Assembly (NCBI GenBank): GCA_002699725.1
Contig: PACE01000047.1
Location: forward strand, 3,074 to 30,115
Length of the DNA: 27,042 bases
Direction of reading: 5' to 3'
Source: Acidimicrobiaceae bacterium
GTDB taxonomy: Bacteria; Actinomycetota; Acidimicrobiia; Acidimicrobiales; MedAcidi-G1
Shown here: one piece after another, positions 14,293 to 22,371 of the stretch
How positions within the stretch are numbered: the first letter of the stretch is position 1
How the letters are laid out: every line of letters starts with the position of its first letter
The notes under the pieces: model-generated
Told to the model about the DNA's origin: nothing
The model's input: the letters and a program-made list of their open reading frames with translations, nothing else
Databases searched by the model: none
Position numbers and translations under genes: made by a program

Positions 14293-16827
14293 ATGGGAGT
14301 ACCGCCGACCGCACGCATCGACATGCTCCTGACGGAACTGACCCTTGAGGAGAAGGCCGCCCTCATGACCGGCCGTGGCATCTGGGACGCCAATCCCGTC
14401 GAGCGCCTCGGCATCCCCGCCCTCAAGGTCACCGACGGACCCAACGGCGCTCGCGGCGCCGGCTTACTCGGCACCGGAACGCCGGTGCTCTGCATCCCCT
14501 GCGGCTCGGCGCTCGGCGCCACCTGGGACCAGGACCTGGTCGAGGAACTCGGCGCAGTGCTGGCAGCCGAGACCCGTGCCCGTGCCTGCCACGTACTGCT
14601 CGCCCCGACCGTGAACATCCATCGGACGCCTCTTGGCGGCCGCAACTTCGAGTGCTATTCGGAGGATCCGGTGCTCACCGGCAGGACCGCTGCGGCGTTC
14701 ATCCGCGGCGTCCAGGGGGGCGGCGTCGGCACCACCATCAAGCACTTCGTTGCCAACGACTCAGAGTTCGAGCGCAACAGCATCGACTCGGTCGTCCCGG
14801 ACCGGGCCCTGCGAGAGGTCTACCTGCGGCCCTTCGAGATCGCCGTGACCGAAGCCGCACCGTGGGGCCTCATGGGTTCCTACAACCGGGTCAACGGTAC
14901 GTTTGCCTGCGAGAACCGCTGGCTGCTCACCGAGGTGCTGCGCGATGAGTGGGGGTTCGACGGCATCGTCGTCACCGACTGGTTCGCCGCCAAGTCCACG
15001 GCGGTCATGGCCGGGTCCGGACTGGATCTCGAGATGCCCGGGGCCGGCCGCTTCTACGGCCCGACGCTGGTGGCTGCGGTCGAGGCCGGCGAGGTCGACG
15101 AGGCGCTGCTGGACGAAGCGGCCCGCCGACTGCTCACCCTGCTCGAACGGACGGGGGCCTTCGACGATCCGTTCGACCGGCCCGAGGTCGAACTCGACGA
15201 CCCGGTGCACCGTGCGCTCGCCCGACGGGCGTGTGTCGGATCGATGGTGCTCTACCGCAATGACGGGGTGCTGCCGTTCGACGCCGAATCGATCGGCACG
15301 CTGGCCGTGATCGGACCCAATGCCGCCGACGCCATGCTCATGGGAGGAGGCTCGGCGTCGCTCGTGCCACAGCACGCCACGTCGCCGCTCGAGGCGATCA
15401 CCGCCCGACTTGGTGGGGGCTGCGAGGTGCGCCACGAGCAGGGGGCGTTCATCGAGCGCACCACCCGCCCAGTTCGGCGCCGGCAGTTGACGGGAGCAGA
15501 CGGCTCGCCGGGTTTCACCGTCGAGTACTTCGACGGCACGGAGTGGGAGGGCGAGCCTCGACGTGTTGCCACCGGTCGCGATGGGCGTCTGCTCACGATC
15601 GACGGGGAGCCGTTCTCGTTCCGCGCAGCGGCCCGACTGACACCGGAGGAGTCCGGCGAGCACACGCTCACGCTCGTGCAGGCCGGGCACGCTCGAGTGA
15701 TGGTCGACGGAGAGGTGGTGCTGGACGGGTTCACCGACCCGCCCCCGTTGGGCGAGGCGTTCTTCGGGACGGGGAGCGTCGAGGTCGGGGCTGGCGTGTC
15801 GCTGGTCGCCGACGAGACGGTGGAGGTTGTAGTCGAGTACTCGAGCGCCGACAGTGGCTTGCTCCACGGTGCCCAGGTCGGCCTCCGTCCACCCGAGGTC
15901 GACGACCTCGTGGACCGGGCCGTGGCGCTGGCCGCCGAGGCCGATGCGGTCGTTCTCGTCGTCGGCACCAATGACGACTGGGAGACCGAGGGCCGCGACC
16001 GTGAGTCCATGGACCTGCCGGGCGCCCAGCCGGAGCTGATCCGCCGGGTGTGCGCCGCCAACCCCCGGACCGCCGTGGTCGTGAACGCCGGGTCGGTGGT
16101 CACGATGGACTGGGCCGACGGGGCACCGGCCGTCCTGCAGTCTTGGTTCGGCGGCCAGGAGATGGGCGACGCCCTCGTCGACGTCCTGTTCGGCGACGCG
16201 GAGCCCGGTGGACGCCTTCCGACGACGGTCCCGCACCGTCTGTCGGACACGCCGGCGTTCACCAACTACCCGGGCGAGTCGGGCCGGGTGTACTACGGCG
16301 AGGGAGTCTTCGTCGGGTACCGCTGGTACGAGGCCCGCGACATCGACGTGGCCTACCCGTTCGGACACGGCCTCGGTTATACGGCGTTCACCTGGGGTGC
16401 CGCCCGGCTGGGTGACGTCCCGAGTGCTGCAGCATTGGCCGCCGGGGCGACCGTCACGGCCACCGTCGCCGTCACCAACACCGGTGACCGGCCGGGCAGC
16501 GAGGTCGTTCAGTGCTACGTGGCCCACCTCGACCCGGTGGTCGCCCGACCGCCCCAGGAGCTCCGGGGCTTCGCCAAGGTGCACCTGGAGCCGGGCGAGA
16601 CCGCCGAGGTGGTGATCGAGCTCGACCAGCGGGCCTTCGCCTACTGGGACCCGGCCGATCCCGGCTACGCCGACCGCAACCACCGCGTCCCGGTCGCCGC
16701 CGGTGGTGGGCACGTGGGGCACCGTGAAGAGGCAGGCTGGTACGCGGACCCGGGCGACTACGAGGTGCGACTGGGCGCATCGTCCGCCGACGTCCGTGCG
16801 GTGATGGCACTCACGCTCGAGGGCTAG
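14293..16827 (+). CDS. GH3 family beta-glucosidase with inserted PA14 domain
   Basis: 844 residues. The (beta/alpha)8 domain (about 5-290) shows LTLEEKAALMTGRGIW, DGPNGARG, GTTIKHFVANDSEFER and WGFDGIVVTDWFAAKS with the nucleophile Asp229. The second GH3 domain holds a PA14 insert at about 405-535 (YFDGTEW, FRAAARLTPEESGEHTL, ARVMVDGEVVLDGF), then resumes with DDWETEGRDRESMDLPGAQ (acid/base candidate Glu566). A C-terminal fibronectin-III-like domain covers the last 150 residues. PA14-bearing GH3 enzymes are mostly beta-glucosidases, the insert shaping the substrate site. There is no signal peptide, so a cytoplasmic enzyme acting on imported oligosaccharides is likely. The ATG at 14293 has an AAAGGG-type Shine-Dalgarno at about 14280-14285; an ATG at 14275 is less likely. 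Confidence 0.93.
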   Translation: MGVPPTARIDMLLTELTLEEKAALMTGRGIWDANPVERLGIPALKVTDGPNGARGAGLLGTGTPVLCIPCGSALGATWDQDLVEELGAVLAAETRARACHVLLAPTVNIHRTPLGGRNFECYSEDPVLTGRTAAAFIRGVQGGGVGTTIKHFVANDSEFERNSIDSVVPDRALREVYLRPFEIAVTEAAPWGLMGSYNRVNGTFACENRWLLTEVLRDEWGFDGIVVTDWFAAKSTAVMAGSGLDLEMPGAGRFYGPTLVAAVEAGEVDEALLDEAARRLLTLLERTGAFDDPFDRPEVELDDPVHRALARRACVGSMVLYRNDGVLPFDAESIGTLAVIGPNAADAMLMGGGSASLVPQHATSPLEAITARLGGGCEVRHEQGAFIERTTRPVRRRQLTGADGSPGFTVEYFDGTEWEGEPRRVATGRDGRLLTIDGEPFSFRAAARLTPEESGEHTLTLVQAGHARVMVDGEVVLDGFTDPPPLGEAFFGTGSVEVGAGVSLVADETVEVVVEYSSADSGLLHGAQVGLRPPEVDDLVDRAVALAAEADAVVLVVGTNDDWETEGRDRESMDLPGAQPELIRRVCAANPRTAVVVNAGSVVTMDWADGAPAVLQSWFGGQEMGDALVDVLFGDAEPGGRLPTTVPHRLSDTPAFTNYPGESGRVYYGEGVFVGYRWYEARDIDVAYPFGHGLGYTAFTWGAARLGDVPSAAALAAGATVTATVAVTNTGDRPGSEVVQCYVAHLDPVVARPPQELRGFAKVHLEPGETAEVVIELDQRAFAYWDPADPGYADRNHRVPVAAGGGHVGHREEAGWYADPGDYEVRLGASSADVRAVMALTLEG

Positions 16828-16845
16828 CCTGCGCATCGACAACCG

Positions 16846-16956
16846 ACCGGGGAGCTCGGACCTGATGCCGGGCTGAGAGGGCAGCGTCGGCCGCGTGTGC
16901 AGCCGGGGTGCTGACGACCCGAACCGACCTGAACCGGGTAATGCCGGCGGAGGGAG
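16846..16956 (+). ncRNA. TPP riboswitch (THI element) upstream of thiBPQ
   Basis: The conserved blocks of the TPP aptamer occur in order: CCGGGGAGC (about 16847-16855), GCTGAGAGGG (about 16872-16881), GACCCGAACC (about 16916-16925), GACCTGAACCGGGTAATGCC (about 16926-16945) and GGCGGAGGGAG (about 16946-16956). CTCGG and CCGGG pair as P3, an extra stem between CAGC and GCTG (about 16882-16914) looks like the optional P3a, and CCGG-GTAATG-CCGG closes the P4/P5 side. The GGAGGGAG at its 3' end is also the Shine-Dalgarno of thiB, 5 nt before its ATG, so ligand binding should block translation initiation. No separate terminator hairpin is visible. The thiamine importer genes downstream agree. Confidence 0.95.
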
Positions 16957-16961
16957 TTTCG

Positions 16962-18023
16962 ATGCGACGGGTTCTTCTCACTGTCGGCGTCGGGGTGCTT
17001 GTGGCCCTGGGTGCGATCACCGCCTGTGGAAGCGACCCGCCGTCGGCGTCCAGCCCCGAATCCATTGTGGGACAGACCATCACGCTGGTCACGCACGACT
17101 CCTTCCGGGTCTCGCCGGGCACCCTCGAGGCCTTCACCACCGAGACCGGTGTGGCCGTGGTCGTCCAGAGCGCCGGCGACACCGGCCAGATGGTCGCCAT
17201 GTCGATCCTTACGGTCGGCAACCCGCTCGGAGACGTCATGTACGGCGTGGACAACACCTTCCTCCAGCGGGCGCTCGACGCCGAACTGTTCGAGGCCTAC
17301 GAGTCGCCGGCGCTGGTCAACGTGCCGATGTCGCTGCAACTCGACCCCGGGCATCGGGTCACGCCGATCGACTTCGGCGACGTGTGTGCCAACTACTGGA
17401 TCGACCGGTTCGACGACGACCTTCCGGTGCCCGCCACCCTCGATGACCTCGCCGACCCGGCGTACAGGGGCCTGCTGGTCGTCGAGAATCCCGAGACCTC
17501 CTCACCGGGGCTCGCCTTCCTGCTGGCCACGATCGCCGAGTTCGGCGACGGCTGGGAGGATTACTGGAAGTCGCTGCGCGACAACGACGTGGTCGTCACC
17601 GCCGGCTGGGAGGATGCCTACTACGGCGAGTTCGTGTCGGGTGGGGGCGACCGGCCGATCGTCATCTCGTATGCCTCCAGCCCACCTGCTGAGGTCATCT
17701 ATGCGGACCCGCCGGTCGACACTGCGCCCACGGGCGTCATCATCGACACCTGCTTCCGGCAGGTCGAGTTCGCCGGCATCCTCGCCGGCACCATCCACCG
17801 GGCCGCCGCCGAGGCACTCGTCGACTTCCTGCTCTCGGACACCTTCCAGGAGGACGTCCCCCTGAACATGTTCGTGTTCCCGGCATCGACGACCGCCGGC
17901 CTTCCCCCGGCGTTCGTCGACCACGTGGTGCTCCCGGAGGACCCGCACACACTCGCCCCCGCCGACATCGGGGCCAACCGCAACGCCTGGACCGAGCGGT
18001 GGACCGAGATCGTGTTGCGGTAG
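16962..18023 (+). CDS. thiB: thiamine ABC transporter substrate-binding lipoprotein
   Basis: 353 residues. The N-terminus MRRVLLTVGVGVLVALG ends in the lipobox AITAC (Cys22), so this is a membrane-tethered lipoprotein. The mature part is a ThiB/TbpA-type periplasmic binding fold: ITLVTHDSFRVSPGTLEAF, GDVMYGVDNTFLQRAL, TPIDFGDVCANYWID, LLVVENPETSSPGLAF and RQVEFAGILAGTIHR are characteristic of thiamine-binding proteins. It captures thiamine or its phosphates and delivers them to ThiPQ. The ATG at 16962 follows a Shine-Dalgarno built into the riboswitch, confirming the start; longer in-frame starts lie inside the aptamer. The stop is 7 bp before thiP. Confidence 0.94.
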   Translation: MRRVLLTVGVGVLVALGAITACGSDPPSASSPESIVGQTITLVTHDSFRVSPGTLEAFTTETGVAVVVQSAGDTGQMVAMSILTVGNPLGDVMYGVDNTFLQRALDAELFEAYESPALVNVPMSLQLDPGHRVTPIDFGDVCANYWIDRFDDDLPVPATLDDLADPAYRGLLVVENPETSSPGLAFLLATIAEFGDGWEDYWKSLRDNDVVVTAGWEDAYYGEFVSGGGDRPIVISYASSPPAEVIYADPPVDTAPTGVIIDTCFRQVEFAGILAGTIHRAAAEALVDFLLSDTFQEDVPLNMFVFPASTTAGLPPAFVDHVVLPEDPHTLAPADIGANRNAWTERWTEIVLR

Positions 18024-18030
18024 CCGGCAC

Positions 18031-19653
18031 ATGACAGGAGCCCATAGGAGTGCCAGGGTGGTTGCGGTCTTGTTGCCGGCGGCGTTCCTCGGCGTCTTCT
18101 TCCTCTATCCGGTGGCGGCCATCGTCGCCCGGGGGCTCACGGGCGAAGGCCTCGACCGCCTGGTGGGCCTTCCCGCCTCGGCCTCGTTTCGCAGCGTCGC
18201 CTGGTTCACGCTCTGGCAGGCGGTGGTCTCAACGGTCCTGACGGTCCTGGTCGCCCTGCCCGGTGCACACCTGCTGGCCCGGTACCGGTTCCGGGGCCGG
18301 GCCGTCCTGCGGGCGCTGACCACCGTCCCATTCGTGTTGCCGACGGTCGTGGTCGGCAGCGCCTTCGCCGCCCTGTTCGACCGCTTCGGCCTCGACGACG
18401 GCGCCTTCCGGCTGCAGCACACGGTGTGGGCGGTCATCGCCGCCCACGTGTTCTTCAACGTGGCGGTGGTGCTGCGGACCGTCGGGGCGTTCTGGGAGGG
18501 TCTGGACCCGGCGGTCGAGGAACAGGCAAGGGTGCTCGGCGCCGGCCCATGGCGGACCTTCTGGTCGGTGACGCTTCCTAGGCTCTGGCCGGCCGTCGCC
18601 GCAGCGGCATCGATCGTGTTCCTGTTCTGCACGACCTCGTTCGGTGTGATCCTGATCCTGGGCGGTCCGACGAGGGCGACCCTCGAGACGGAGATCTGGC
18701 GCCATGCCGTCTGGCGTGGCGACCTGGCGTCGGCGACCGCACTCGCCGTGGTGCAGCTCGTGGCCGTCGTGGCGATGGTCGTGGTGGCGAACCGGCTCCA
18801 GCTGCGCCGGGCCATAGGGGGACGGCCGTCGGCCCGGCGTCCACAACGCCCGACGAAGCGGCTCCTCGGTGCCAACCTGGCGCTGCTCGCCACGGTGCTC
18901 CTGCTCCCGGTGGCGGTGCTGGTCGAGCGCTCCCTGGCGGTCGGCGACGGCTACTCACTGCGCCACTACGGCGCCCTCGCCGACCGGGTGAACCTGCTGC
19001 CGGTCTCGGCCCTCGTGGCGCTGCGCAACTCGCTGCTGTTCGCCGTGGTGGCGACGGCGCTGGCCCTCGTCGTCGGCGGGCTCGCCTCGCTGGTCGTCGT
19101 GCACGGCCGTGGCTCGGTGTCGCGGATCTTCGACCTGGGGCTCATGCTGCCCCTGGGGGTCTCGGCGGTGACCCTCGGCTTCGGCATGCTGATCGCCCTC
19201 GACGATCCGCCTCTCGACCTGCGCACCTCCCGCTGGTTGGTCCCGGTCGCCCACGCCCTCGTGGGGATTCCGTTCGTCATGCGCACCCTCGTGCCGACGC
19301 TCCGCAGTATCGATGACCGCCTCCGCGAGGCAGCGGCAGTCCTGGGGGCCTCGCCGACACGGGTATTTCGCGAGATCGACCTGCCGATCGCCGGTCGGGC
19401 CGTCGCCGTCGGTGCCGCCTTCGCTTTCGCCATCTCACTGGGAGAGTTCGGGGCCACCTCGTTCCTGCCCCGTCAGCCCGATCGGATGACCGCCCCGCTG
19501 GCGCTGTTCCGCCTGCTGGGCACCCCGGGCGACCTCCTTCAGGGCCAGGCCATGGCGCTGGCCGTGTTGATGATGCTGCTGACGGCGGCGTGCGTGCTGG
19601 TGATCGAGTCCCGCGGCCGGTTCGGCTCGGGTGTGGTCCGGGGGGACCTGTGA
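18031..19653 (+). CDS. thiP: thiamine ABC transporter permease (two fused membrane domains)
   Basis: 540 residues, close to the usual ThiP length. It is a tandem fusion of two binding-protein-dependent transport domains with about twelve membrane helices, each carrying an EAA loop that contacts the ATPase: EEQARVLGA at 163-171 and REAAAVLGAS at 432-441. It resembles the Fe(III) permease family in layout; the riboswitch and ThiB neighbour make thiamine the substrate. The ATG at 18031 begins 7 bp after thiB, and its stop overlaps the GTG of thiQ by 4 bp. Confidence 0.93.
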   Translation: MTGAHRSARVVAVLLPAAFLGVFFLYPVAAIVARGLTGEGLDRLVGLPASASFRSVAWFTLWQAVVSTVLTVLVALPGAHLLARYRFRGRAVLRALTTVPFVLPTVVVGSAFAALFDRFGLDDGAFRLQHTVWAVIAAHVFFNVAVVLRTVGAFWEGLDPAVEEQARVLGAGPWRTFWSVTLPRLWPAVAAAASIVFLFCTTSFGVILILGGPTRATLETEIWRHAVWRGDLASATALAVVQLVAVVAMVVVANRLQLRRAIGGRPSARRPQRPTKRLLGANLALLATVLLLPVAVLVERSLAVGDGYSLRHYGALADRVNLLPVSALVALRNSLLFAVVATALALVVGGLASLVVVHGRGSVSRIFDLGLMLPLGVSAVTLGFGMLIALDDPPLDLRTSRWLVPVAHALVGIPFVMRTLVPTLRSIDDRLREAAAVLGASPTRVFREIDLPIAGRAVAVGAAFAFAISLGEFGATSFLPRQPDRMTAPLALFRLLGTPGDLLQGQAMALAVLMMLLTAACVLVIESRGRFGSGVVRGDL

Positions 19654-20636
19654 GCGGCCTGGCCGTCGATGGCGCCTCGGTCGGTTTTGACGGGACGACG
19701 GTGCTCGACGACATCGACCTGACGGTCACTCCCGGCGAGGTTGTGGTACTGCTCGGCCCCAGCGGCTGTGGCAAGACGACGCTGCTGCGGGCAGTGGCGG
19801 GACTCGAGCCCACGGTGGCCGGAACGATCTCCTGGGGTGGCGAGGACCTCGCCGGGGTGCCACCCCACGAACGGGGCTTCGGGCTCATGTTCCAGGAGCA
19901 GGTCCTGTTCCCGCACCGGGACGTGGCGGGCAACGTCGGGTTCGGGCTCCGCATGGCGGGAATGCCCGAGGTGCTGCGAGCCGAACGGGTCGGCCGCGTG
20001 CTCGACCTGGTCGGGCTGTCCGGCTACGGACAGCGGTCCGTGGCGACGCTGTCGGGCGGCGAGGCCCAACGGGTGGCCCTGGCCCGGTCGCTGGCGCCGG
20101 GGCCGCGGCTGCTCATGCTGGACGAGCCGCTGGGCTCCCTGGATCGGGCGCTGCGGGACCGGCTCGTGGACGAACTCGGCCTCCTGCTGCGGCGCCTGGG
20201 CCAGGCGGCGATCCACGTCACCCACGACCACGACGAGGCCTTCGCCCTGGCCGACCGCATCGCCGTGATGGCCGACGGGCGGATCGCCGGGATCGGGACG
20301 CCGGCAGAGGTCTGGGCCGATCCCGGGACCGCCGCCGTGGCCCGCAGTATCGGACACCGCAACCTGGTGGAACTGGACGCCGACGGCGCGTGCCCACTGG
20401 GACGGCTGGGGGCCGGTCCCGGCACGGTGCTCGTGCGCGGCGACCGGTTGGAGTTGAGCGACGGCGGCACACCGGCCCGGGTGGCCGGCGTGGCCTTTCG
20501 GAACGGCCGCACCGAAGTGACGGTCAGGGTCGGCGACGTCGAACTGCACCTGTTCGCCGATCGACCGGTCGCCCGCGGTGACACCGTCGGCCTGCACATC
20601 GCCGACGACGCAGTCGTCGGACTGGATGGTTCCTGA
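19650..20636 (+). CDS. thiQ: thiamine ABC transporter ATP-binding protein with C-terminal extension
   Basis: 328 residues from a GTG that overlaps the thiP stop (GTGA). Walker A is GPSGCGKTT (36-44), the Q-loop region MFQEQVLFPHR (80-90), the ABC signature LSGGEAQR (134-141), Walker B LLMLDEP (154-160) and the switch histidine in HVTHDHDEA. It powers import by ThiBP at the cytoplasmic face. About 100 residues after 230 form a TOBE-like beta module (GTVLVRGDRLELSDGG, then RTEVTVRVGDVELHLF). Enterobacterial ThiQ is only about 230 residues and lacks it, so the protein looks more like Fe(III)/spermidine-type ATPases; it could be a regulatory domain. The stop lies 4 bp from the converging acyl-CoA synthetase gene. 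Confidence 0.92.
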   Translation: MSGLAVDGASVGFDGTTVLDDIDLTVTPGEVVVLLGPSGCGKTTLLRAVAGLEPTVAGTISWGGEDLAGVPPHERGFGLMFQEQVLFPHRDVAGNVGFGLRMAGMPEVLRAERVGRVLDLVGLSGYGQRSVATLSGGEAQRVALARSLAPGPRLLMLDEPLGSLDRALRDRLVDELGLLLRRLGQAAIHVTHDHDEAFALADRIAVMADGRIAGIGTPAEVWADPGTAAVARSIGHRNLVELDADGACPLGRLGAGPGTVLVRGDRLELSDGGTPARVAGVAFRNGRTEVTVRVGDVELHLFADRPVARGDTVGLHIADDAVVGLDGS

Positions 20637-20640
20637 GCGC

Positions 20641-22254
20641 TCAGCCCCCGAACAGCGGGAGCAGGTCCCGGGGTACCACCTTGCCCATGGCGTTGCGGGG
20701 CAGTTCGTCGACGACGAGGAACTTCTCGGGGACCTTGTAGTGGGCCAGATCGACGGCGCAGTGGACGGACAGGTCCGCCGGATCGGGGCTGCATCCGGCC
20801 ACCGGGATCACGACGGCGACGACCCGCTCGCCGAGCCGCTCGTCGGGGAGTCCGATGACGGCGGACTCGGCGACATCGGGGTGCGTCAGCAGGACGCGCT
20901 CGACCTCGGCCGGGTACACGTTGGCGCCGCCGCGCAGGATCAGCTGGTTCTGCCGGCCCCGGACCACCAGTTGGCCGTCGGCATCGAGGTGGCCGAGGTC
21001 GCCGGTGTGGAGAAGGCCACCCCGCAGCGCCTCGCGGGTCGCCTCGGGCCGGTTCCAGTAGCCGAGCATCGGGGTCCAGACACCGGCCCACCGGCCCTCG
21101 CTGCGAGCCCGGAAGCACACTTCGCCGACCTCTCCGTCGGGCAGGTCGACACCAGTCCTGTCGACGACGAGCACCTCGACCGGGTCTAGCGGGAAGCCGG
21201 CAGCTGTGCTGTTGGCTCGGTGGCCGGCGCGATCGCGCACCATCCCGGACGGCGCCTCGGTGAGCCCGTAGCCGACCAACGGCCAGGTCCCGAACTTGTC
21301 GTACCAGCGCTGCCGGAGCTCCGGCGGCGTGTGGGCAGCACCGATGATCATGTGCGTGAGGCCGGAGAGGTCTTCACGGTGCACGTCGGGGTGCTCGACG
21401 AGGTCGTGGACGAGCGTCGGAACCAGCGTGATGCGACTTACGCCGTCTGTCCGGATCGCCTCGGCCAGGCCGACGGGGTCGGTTCGGTCGATGAGTACAG
21501 AGGTGGTCGCACGCACGAACGACCACACCGGTCCCAGCAGCAGGAGGTTGAGGATGGTGCACGACAGGGCGGTGCCGTGGCGTTCACCGGGGACGGCCGG
21601 GTAGCTGGTTCGGCTGGAGATCCCCGACCAGATGACGTTGTGCTGGCTGTGGACGGCGCCCTTTGGGCGACCGGTGGTGCCGCTGGTGTAGGCGATGGCC
21701 GCCGGTGCGTGGGGATCGACGTCCACAGTGGGTTGGGGGTGTCCGGCGGCGAGTAGGTCGGCCCAGGAGCCCTCGCCGGAAACCGGATCGACGGTCAACG
21801 CGTGGTTGTGTCCGAGGTCCCGGGCACGGTCCGGGGTGGCCACGGCCAGCGACGCCCCGGCATCCTCGATCATCCAGCGTGCCTCCGAGGGTGCCAGGTT
21901 GGCGTTGATCCCGACCCAGATGGCGCCGAGTCGCTGAGTGGCGAGGAAGGCTTCGATGAGGGCGGCCCGGTTCGGCAGGCTGGCGGCCACCCGGTCACCG
22001 GTCCGTATGCCGAGCCTGGCGAGCCCGCCGGCCGCTGCGGTGACGCGCTCATCCAGTTCCCGGTACGTCAGCCGGTCGGCGCCATGGACGAGTGCCTCCC
22101 GGTCAGGATGTCCGCGCACGCCGTCGACGAGGACGTCGGCGAGGGTGTGGGGACCCTCCGGCAGCGGCGCAGGGTCGGGCCGGACCTGCAGACCCCGATC
22201 GTCGAGGGGAGGCTCGTCGTGGTGGTCGTCGTCCGGGCATGGCTCGTCGGTCAC
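20641..22254 (-). CDS. acyl-CoA synthetase (AMP-binding enzyme, ANL superfamily)
   Basis: 537 residues. It activates a carboxylic acid to the acyl-adenylate and then the CoA thioester. Motifs in order are LTYRELDERV (62-71), the phosphate loop YTSGTTGRPKG (189-199), VGYGLTEAPSG, HTGDLGHLDADGQLVVRGR with the hinge region, GGANVYPAEVE, and LPRNAMGKV with catalytic Lys525. The overall layout is that of medium/long-chain or aryl fatty acid-CoA ligases; the acid is not predictable. The N-terminal 20 residues are acidic and His-rich (DDDHHDE) and probably disordered. The start is a GTG at 22254 with TATCTT 7 nt upstream and no Shine-Dalgarno. Confidence 0.9.
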   Translation of the reverse strand: MTDEPCPDDDHHDEPPLDDRGLQVRPDPAPLPEGPHTLADVLVDGVRGHPDREALVHGADRLTYRELDERVTAAAGGLARLGIRTGDRVAASLPNRAALIEAFLATQRLGAIWVGINANLAPSEARWMIEDAGASLAVATPDRARDLGHNHALTVDPVSGEGSWADLLAAGHPQPTVDVDPHAPAAIAYTSGTTGRPKGAVHSQHNVIWSGISSRTSYPAVPGERHGTALSCTILNLLLLGPVWSFVRATTSVLIDRTDPVGLAEAIRTDGVSRITLVPTLVHDLVEHPDVHREDLSGLTHMIIGAAHTPPELRQRWYDKFGTWPLVGYGLTEAPSGMVRDRAGHRANSTAAGFPLDPVEVLVVDRTGVDLPDGEVGEVCFRARSEGRWAGVWTPMLGYWNRPEATREALRGGLLHTGDLGHLDADGQLVVRGRQNQLILRGGANVYPAEVERVLLTHPDVAESAVIGLPDERLGERVVAVVIPVAGCSPDPADLSVHCAVDLAHYKVPEKFLVVDELPRNAMGKVVPRDLLPLFGG

Positions 22255-22261
22255 GGGCGCA

Positions 22262-22267
22262 AAGATA
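22262..22267 (-). promoter_or_regulatory. candidate -10 box for a leaderless acyl-CoA synthetase transcript
   Basis: TATCTT on the minus strand, 7 nt before the GTG at 22254. It supports a leaderless transcript and the chosen start. Confidence 0.4.
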
Positions 22268-22280
22268 TCTGCGGCAGGAC

Positions 22281-22313
22281 TTGCCTACTGGGTGGTAACC
22301 GGCGATGATTACC
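22281..22313 (+). promoter_or_regulatory. candidate promoter and inverted repeat for the binding-protein/permease genes
   Basis: TTGCCT (22281-22286) and GATGAT (22304-22309), 17 bp apart, each match the sigma-A consensus at 4 of 6 positions. GGTAA (22294-22298) and TTACC (22309-22313) form a 5-bp inverted repeat across the -10, a possible operator. Both signals are weak; the 117-bp divergent gap must hold promoters for both genes. Confidence 0.3.
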
Positions 22314-22371
22314 GGAACTTCGGGCGTGACGCGCGCCATGGGGGAAAACGAACCCGAGGAGGGGATCGAGA

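Noticed and set aside
18031..19653. Permease as an Fe(III) transporter (SfuB/FbpB type)
   Set aside because: The families are alike in layout, but the TPP riboswitch and the ThiB-type binding protein upstream make thiamine much more likely.
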